Assembly (NCBI GenBank): GCA_947175205.1
Contig: CAMWLS010000002.1
Location: forward strand, 34,050 to 98,049
Direction of reading: 5' to 3'
From: an uncultured Porphyromonadaceae bacterium
Lineage (GTDB): Bacteria; Bacteroidota; Bacteroidia; Bacteroidales; Muribaculaceae
DNA: 64,000 nucleotides
Of this stretch, positions 60,001 through 64,000 are shown piece by piece (position 1 is the stretch's first letter; each line of letters begins with the position of its first letter). Made by a program: the position numbers and the translations under genes. The notes under the pieces are model-generated. The model worked only from the letters and a program-made list of their open reading frames with translations. It did not search any database and was not told where the DNA came from.

Positions 60001-61251
60001 ATGCTTATGAAGCGTTCCCAATTTGAGATAATGGCACCCGTGGGCAGCTATGAGAGCCTGCACGCCGCTATTGACGCCGGTGCAAACGCCATATACTTCG
60101 GTGTTGAAGGTCTCAACATGCGCTCCCGCTCCAGCGTTAACTTCACCCTGGATGACCTCCGGCAGATAGCAGCCATCTGCAATGACGCCGGAGTAAAATC
60201 ATATCTCACCGTGAACACCATACTCTATGACTCTGACATGGAACGCTGCCGTCAGGTCATTGATGCCGTAGCTGCCTCAGGCATCTCTGCCATCATTGCC
60301 TCTGACATCGCCGCCATACTATACGCCCGCAGCATAGGCGTGGAAGTTCACATCAGCACTCAGTGCAACATCTCTAACACTGAGGCCGTGCGCTTTTACG
60401 CCCGCTATGCTGACGTCGTGGTCCTGGCGCGCGAGCTCAACATGGAACAGGTGAGCGCCATACACCGCGCCATTGTGGAAGAAAACATCTGCGGCCCCTC
60501 AGGGGAGCAGGTAAGAATAGAAATGTTCTGCCACGGCGCCCTGTGCATGGCAGTCTCCGGAAAGTGCTATCTCTCGCTGCACCAGATGAACAGCAGCGCC
60601 AACCGCGGAGCCTGCACGCAGATCTGCCGCCGCGGCTACAAGGTCACTGACCTGGAGACCGGTGATGAGCTGGAAGTGGAAAACAAATACATCATGTCCC
60701 CCAAGGACCTCCACACCATACACTTCCTTGACCGCATGATAGACGCAGGTGTAAGGGTATTCAAGATTGAAGGCCGTGCCCGCGGCCCGGAATATGTAAA
60801 ACTGGCCGTAGAGGCTTACAGCCAGGCTCTTGAAGCCATCTGTGACGGCACATACGGCCCGGAAGTAATTGAGCAGCAGCAGCAGAAACTCAACAAGATT
60901 TTCAACCGCGGCTTCTGGGACGGCTACTATCTGGGACAGCGCCTTGGCGAGTGGTCCGCCAAATACGGCTCATCTGCCACACGCACCAAGCATTATGTGG
61001 CCAAAGGTGTCAAATATTTCTCCCGCCTGGGCGTGGCTGAATTTCACATGGAGGCCGGTGAACTGCATGTGGGTGACGAGGTGGTAATCACCGGGCCCAC
61101 CACCGGTGCCCTGATTCTCACCGTTGAAGACATTCAGGTTAACAGGCGCAGCGTGGAAAAGGCCGTCAAAGGTGACAGCTTCTCCATTGCCGTTCCCGCC
61201 AAGGTCCGCCCCTCTGACAGGCTATACCGCTGGGTGGTCACGGAACAATAA
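60001..61251 (+). CDS. U32-family peptidase-like protein
   Basis: A 416-residue protein of the U32 class (YdcP/TrhP/RlhA group): FEIMAPVGSYESLHAAIDAG, NAIYFGVEGLNMR, VHISTQCNISNT, ELNMEQVSAI, the Cys-rich MFCHGALCMAVSGKCYLSLH and SANRGACTQICRR. Several U32 members are needed for tRNA or rRNA hydroxylation rather than proteolysis. ATG 60007 is an alternative start. Single gene between secG and rbfA. Confidence 0.92.
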   Translation: MLMKRSQFEIMAPVGSYESLHAAIDAGANAIYFGVEGLNMRSRSSVNFTLDDLRQIAAICNDAGVKSYLTVNTILYDSDMERCRQVIDAVAASGISAIIASDIAAILYARSIGVEVHISTQCNISNTEAVRFYARYADVVVLARELNMEQVSAIHRAIVEENICGPSGEQVRIEMFCHGALCMAVSGKCYLSLHQMNSSANRGACTQICRRGYKVTDLETGDELEVENKYIMSPKDLHTIHFLDRMIDAGVRVFKIEGRARGPEYVKLAVEAYSQALEAICDGTYGPEVIEQQQQKLNKIFNRGFWDGYYLGQRLGEWSAKYGSSATRTKHYVAKGVKYFSRLGVAEFHMEAGELHVGDEVVITGPTTGALILTVEDIQVNRRSVEKAVKGDSFSIAVPAKVRPSDRLYRWVVTEQ

Positions 61252-61302
61252 GCGCCCGCAGCTTGTTTATTCATAAAAGACTAACTACGTAAAACACAAT
61301 TT

Positions 61303-61638
61303 ATGGAAACTACACGTCAGGCTAAAATTGCCCGCCTTATACAGAAAGAACTCAGTGAGATATTCCGTCAGCAGACTGCCAAGACCCACGGCATCATCAT
61401 CTCAGTAAGCACCGTGCGCGTCACACCGGACCTCTCCATTGCCAAGGCTTACCTCTCAGTCTTCCCCACTGACCGCGCTCAGGAAGTAATGGAAAACATA
61501 AACAGCAGCGCCCGCACCATCCGCTACGAACTGGCACAGCGCGTGCGCTTCCAGCTGCGTAAGACCCCGGAACTGCACTTCTACCTTGACGACTCACTGG
61601 ACTATATTGAAAACATTGACGCCCTCCTGGAAAAGTAA
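61303..61638 (+). CDS. rbfA: Ribosome-binding factor A
   Basis: A 111-residue KH-like protein: RQAKIARLIQKELSEIFRQQ at the start, then ISVSTVRVTPDLSIAKAYLS and RVRFQLRKTPELHFYLDDS. It assists late maturation of the 30S subunit by acting on 16S rRNA. Position before a LolC/E-type permease gene is common in Bacteroidota. Confidence 0.94.
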   Translation: METTRQAKIARLIQKELSEIFRQQTAKTHGIIISVSTVRVTPDLSIAKAYLSVFPTDRAQEVMENINSSARTIRYELAQRVRFQLRKTPELHFYLDDSLDYIENIDALLEK

Positions 61639-61720
61639 CTCGGGCTCCGCAATGTCAGTCAGCACCGGCAGCAGTAAACCCCGCCGCACATAGACCTGCC
61701 ACACATAGCCGGCATGAGAT

Positions 61721-61751
61721 TTTGTTTAACCGGCCGTAATTACTAATTTTG
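61721..61751 (+). promoter_or_regulatory. Promoter of the LolC/E-type permease gene
   Basis: TTTG (61721-61724), 19 bases, TAATTTTG (61744-61751). The transcript start is predicted near 61757. Confidence 0.75.
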
Positions 61752-61780
61752 CGGCTGTAATGCCGGTCATACGGGCCTCA

Positions 61781-63034
61781 ATGTTGTTTACCAAGCTTTA
61801 TACCCTCCGGATAGCCCTGCGGTACCTGGTGGCACCCAAGAGCCACAGTGCCGTGAACGTAATCTCATGGATAGCCATGGGAGGCGTTGCCGTAGCCACT
61901 GCCGCCATAGTGGTGGTGATGTCCGTATTTAACGGCTTCAGCGCCATTGCACAGCAGGGTATGTCACGCATTGACCCTGACCTGACAGTGATGCGTCAGG
62001 ATGAGGGCGCCTTTGCCTCTGCTGACTCACTGGCAGCCGTCCTGAGCCACGTCCCCGGAGTAGCCGGCACCGCAGCCGTACTTGAAGGCCGCGGACTGCT
62101 CATTAGCAGCCGAGCACAGATGCCTGTCCTCTTCAGAGGTGTCCCTGACCATTACTCCACCATAGTTCACATGGACAGTGTGGTGCGTGACGGCAGCTTC
62201 ACCACCCTTGACACTTACGGCTACGCTCCCGCCGCCATTGCCGTAGGAGTGGCCGCGCACACAGGCCTCATGCCGGTACATGACTCCCGTGCCCGCCTGA
62301 TGGTACCCCGCCGCACAGGCCGCGTGAACCCTGCCAATCCCGCCACCGCCTTCCGCGCTGACACAGTCCTTGTCACAGCCATAACACAGGTGGACCAGCC
62401 TGACCCTGACGCTGACAACATCTACATTCCCCTGTGGCTGGCGCGCCGTCTCATGAGCTATGACAGCCTGGAAGCCACTGCCGTGGAGATACACCTTGAC
62501 CCTGAGACCTCACCCAAGGACGTGGCCCGGCAGGTACAGCAACTCCTTCCCGCCGGCATGCAGGTACTCACCGTACCCCCCAGAACAGCTGAGACTTACA
62601 GAATGATAGCCGTGGAGAAATGGATGACCTTCATGATGCTGGTTTTCATTCTCATTGTGGCCTCATTCAACATCTTCAGCACCCTTTCACTTTTAGTGGT
62701 GGAAAAACGCCGCGGCATGGGCACGCTGCGCGCTCTTGGCGCCACCCGTGCTGATGTGGGCGCCGTCTTTGCATGGCAGGGTGCCACCGTCACCCTCTGC
62801 GGAGCTGCGGCAGGCATCATCTTAGGCTCAGGCCTGGCACTGGCACAGCAGTACGGGGGATTCATAAAACTGGCGGCTGACCCGTCAACACTCACCATAG
62901 ACGTTTATCCGGTACGCCTCATTGCCGCTGACCTCCTACCCTTGGGCGGAGCCATTGCCTTTGTAGCCCTTATTGCCGCACTGACAGCCTCAGCACTGGC
63001 AAGGCGCGTCCTCAGAAAATCACAGACACAATAA
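61781..63034 (+). CDS. LolC/E-type (FtsX-like) ABC transporter permease
   Basis: A 417-residue inner-membrane protein with an N-terminal helix (AVNVISWIAMGGVAVATAAI), a periplasmic domain (about 60-270) and three C-terminal helices of the FtsX fold (MTFMMLVFILIVASFNIFST and GTLRALGATRADVGAVFAWQ). Such proteins release lipoproteins for sorting to the outer membrane or act as mechanotransmitters. ATG 61781 is preferred; ATG 61760 lies almost at the transcript start. The ATG of the next gene overlaps its stop. Confidence 0.9.
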   Translation: MLFTKLYTLRIALRYLVAPKSHSAVNVISWIAMGGVAVATAAIVVVMSVFNGFSAIAQQGMSRIDPDLTVMRQDEGAFASADSLAAVLSHVPGVAGTAAVLEGRGLLISSRAQMPVLFRGVPDHYSTIVHMDSVVRDGSFTTLDTYGYAPAAIAVGVAAHTGLMPVHDSRARLMVPRRTGRVNPANPATAFRADTVLVTAITQVDQPDPDADNIYIPLWLARRLMSYDSLEATAVEIHLDPETSPKDVARQVQQLLPAGMQVLTVPPRTAETYRMIAVEKWMTFMMLVFILIVASFNIFSTLSLLVVEKRRGMGTLRALGATRADVGAVFAWQGATVTLCGAAAGIILGSGLALAQQYGGFIKLAADPSTLTIDVYPVRLIAADLLPLGGAIAFVALIAALTASALARRVLRKSQTQ

Positions 63035-63810
63035 TGCAGAGAGTACTGTTTCATTCCACCATCTTCGGACCCATACACTCACGCAGACTGGGCACCTCAT
63101 TAGGCGTAAACCTCTCACCTGATGACGGAAAAGTATGTTCCTTTGACTGCCTCTACTGTGAGGCCGGCTTTAACGCGCAGGGACCCGGAACCACCGGTCT
63201 CCCGCCCGCTGATGCCGTAATTCAACGTCTGGAAGACAAACTCAGGGCCATGAAGGCGGCCGGAGACCCTCTGGACGTGATAACCTTCAGCGGAAACGGT
63301 GAGCCCACCATGCACCCTGACTTTGAAACAGTCATAGACGGCGTTCTGGAACTCCGTGACAGGTACTACCCTGAAGTCAAGGTCAGCGTGCTCACAAACG
63401 CCACACGCCTTGACCGTCCCGCGGTGGTACACGCCCTGCAGCGCGTGGATAACAACATCCTGAAACTGGACTCAGCCGTGGACGCCACCGTACAGGCCCT
63501 GGACCGCCCCGTGGGCGCTTACAGCGTCAGTAACGTCATAGAGCAGATGAAACAGTTCAGTGGCACAGGCATAATACAGACCATGTTCACCCGCGGCACC
63601 CACAACGGTATCCACGTGGATAACACCACAGAAGAAGAAATCAGCGCCCTCATTGACGCCTACAAGGTCATCCGCCCCGCCTCCATCATGATTTACGGCG
63701 TAGACCGCACCACCCCGGAACCCAGCATGGAACGCGTTGACAGCCAGTGGCTCCGCAACATCGCGCAGCGCATCACCGCCGCCACCGGCATCCCCGTCAC
63801 CACCGCCTGA
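63034..63810 (+). CDS. Radical SAM protein
   Basis: A 258-residue radical-SAM enzyme with the 4Fe-4S motif C-x3-C-x2-C (Cys35, Cys39, Cys42 in VCSFDCLYCEAG), FSGNGEPTMHPDF and the opening FGPIHSRRLGTSLGVNL. This type is a short family without a fused partner; its substrate is not known. It overlaps the permease stop codon by one base, so the two are co-transcribed. Confidence 0.9.
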   Translation: MQRVLFHSTIFGPIHSRRLGTSLGVNLSPDDGKVCSFDCLYCEAGFNAQGPGTTGLPPADAVIQRLEDKLRAMKAAGDPLDVITFSGNGEPTMHPDFETVIDGVLELRDRYYPEVKVSVLTNATRLDRPAVVHALQRVDNNILKLDSAVDATVQALDRPVGAYSVSNVIEQMKQFSGTGIIQTMFTRGTHNGIHVDNTTEEEISALIDAYKVIRPASIMIYGVDRTTPEPSMERVDSQWLRNIAQRITAATGIPVTTA

Positions 63811-64000
63811 CATCCCTGACAGCTCTCACCCGTCCGCCCCACCGCGAGCCTCGGACTTATCCCTCCGTCTGACACACCCTGCCCGCCGTACTTGTCCCTC
63901 TGTCTGACACACAGTAACCGCCCGCCATGTCCTCAATGCACCCGCCGTAAATTAAAAGTCGAAGTGCGACAATATAGCCGTAAAAGTTCTCTCCCTCTTC
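63811..64000. other. Non-coding end of the window with a short repeat
   Basis: No gene is visible. An 18-base unit starting TCCCTC and ending CTGACACAC occurs at 63860-63877 and 63895-63912 with one mismatch, each followed by C-rich GCCCGCC sequence. Confidence 0.5.

Overview
The window comes from a Bacteroidota chromosome, most likely order Bacteroidales and possibly Muribaculaceae. Evidence seen: many starts are preceded by the Bacteroidota promoter (TTTG or TTG, about 20 bases, TAnnTTTG) rather than a Shine-Dalgarno site; surface-type lipoproteins; order-typical families (DUF2795, DUF3822, DUF4369, DUF1573, DUF5723-like, WYL_2/DUF2693). No rRNA, tRNA or CRISPR array was recognised. The backbone is fairly G+C rich, while about 1.6-12.6 kb is clearly A+T rich.

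Layout. 1-1.6 kb: tail of a repeat protein, ogt, a PduO-type cobalamin adenosyltransferase and a DUF2795 protein. 1.6-12.6 kb: an integrated island with a tyrosine integrase, an excisionase-like HTH protein, a NUMOD3-like protein, a primase-like protein, small unknown genes (two with matched promoters), a second catalytic-domain-only recombinase, a structured leader RNA before two lipoproteins, and an XRE-NADAR fusion followed by a two-helix membrane protein. A 10-base direct repeat near its edges is a candidate attachment core. It resembles a phage-satellite-like island carrying possible defence cargo.

12.8-29.5 kb: proCBA (proline synthesis); a divergent LytTR regulator/LytS-like kinase pair; a BspA-like surface protein; a cupin/HxlR pair; a glycosyltransferase, ATP-grasp and PAS run; rlmN-pdxA; a flavodiiron protein; a family 2 glycosyltransferase. 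29.5-37.7 kb: greA, HIT protein, DUF4369 lipoprotein, DUF3822, rsmD, an ABC-3 metal permease, pnp with an Arg-rich tail, and a frameshifted membrane protein gene. 37.8-45.5 kb: two glycosyltransferases facing a leftward purD, membrane protein, pdxB, glycosyltransferase run, and a THUMP RNA methyltransferase. 45.7-64 kb: a PadR/PspC pair under a likely PadR operator, secreted and outer-membrane proteins, trpS, meaB, a DUF1573 protein, a sigma-54 activator overlapping lptE, a TPR-like gene, secG, a U32 peptidase-family gene, rbfA, a LolC/E-type permease and a radical SAM gene.

Links: the adenosyltransferase and MeaB both serve adenosylcobalamin-dependent methylmalonyl-CoA mutase; PdxA and PdxB are two steps of the DXP-dependent pyridoxal phosphate pathway; LptE, SecG and the LolC/E-type permease serve the envelope. 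Domain calls are by eye from the translated sequence; no search was run.
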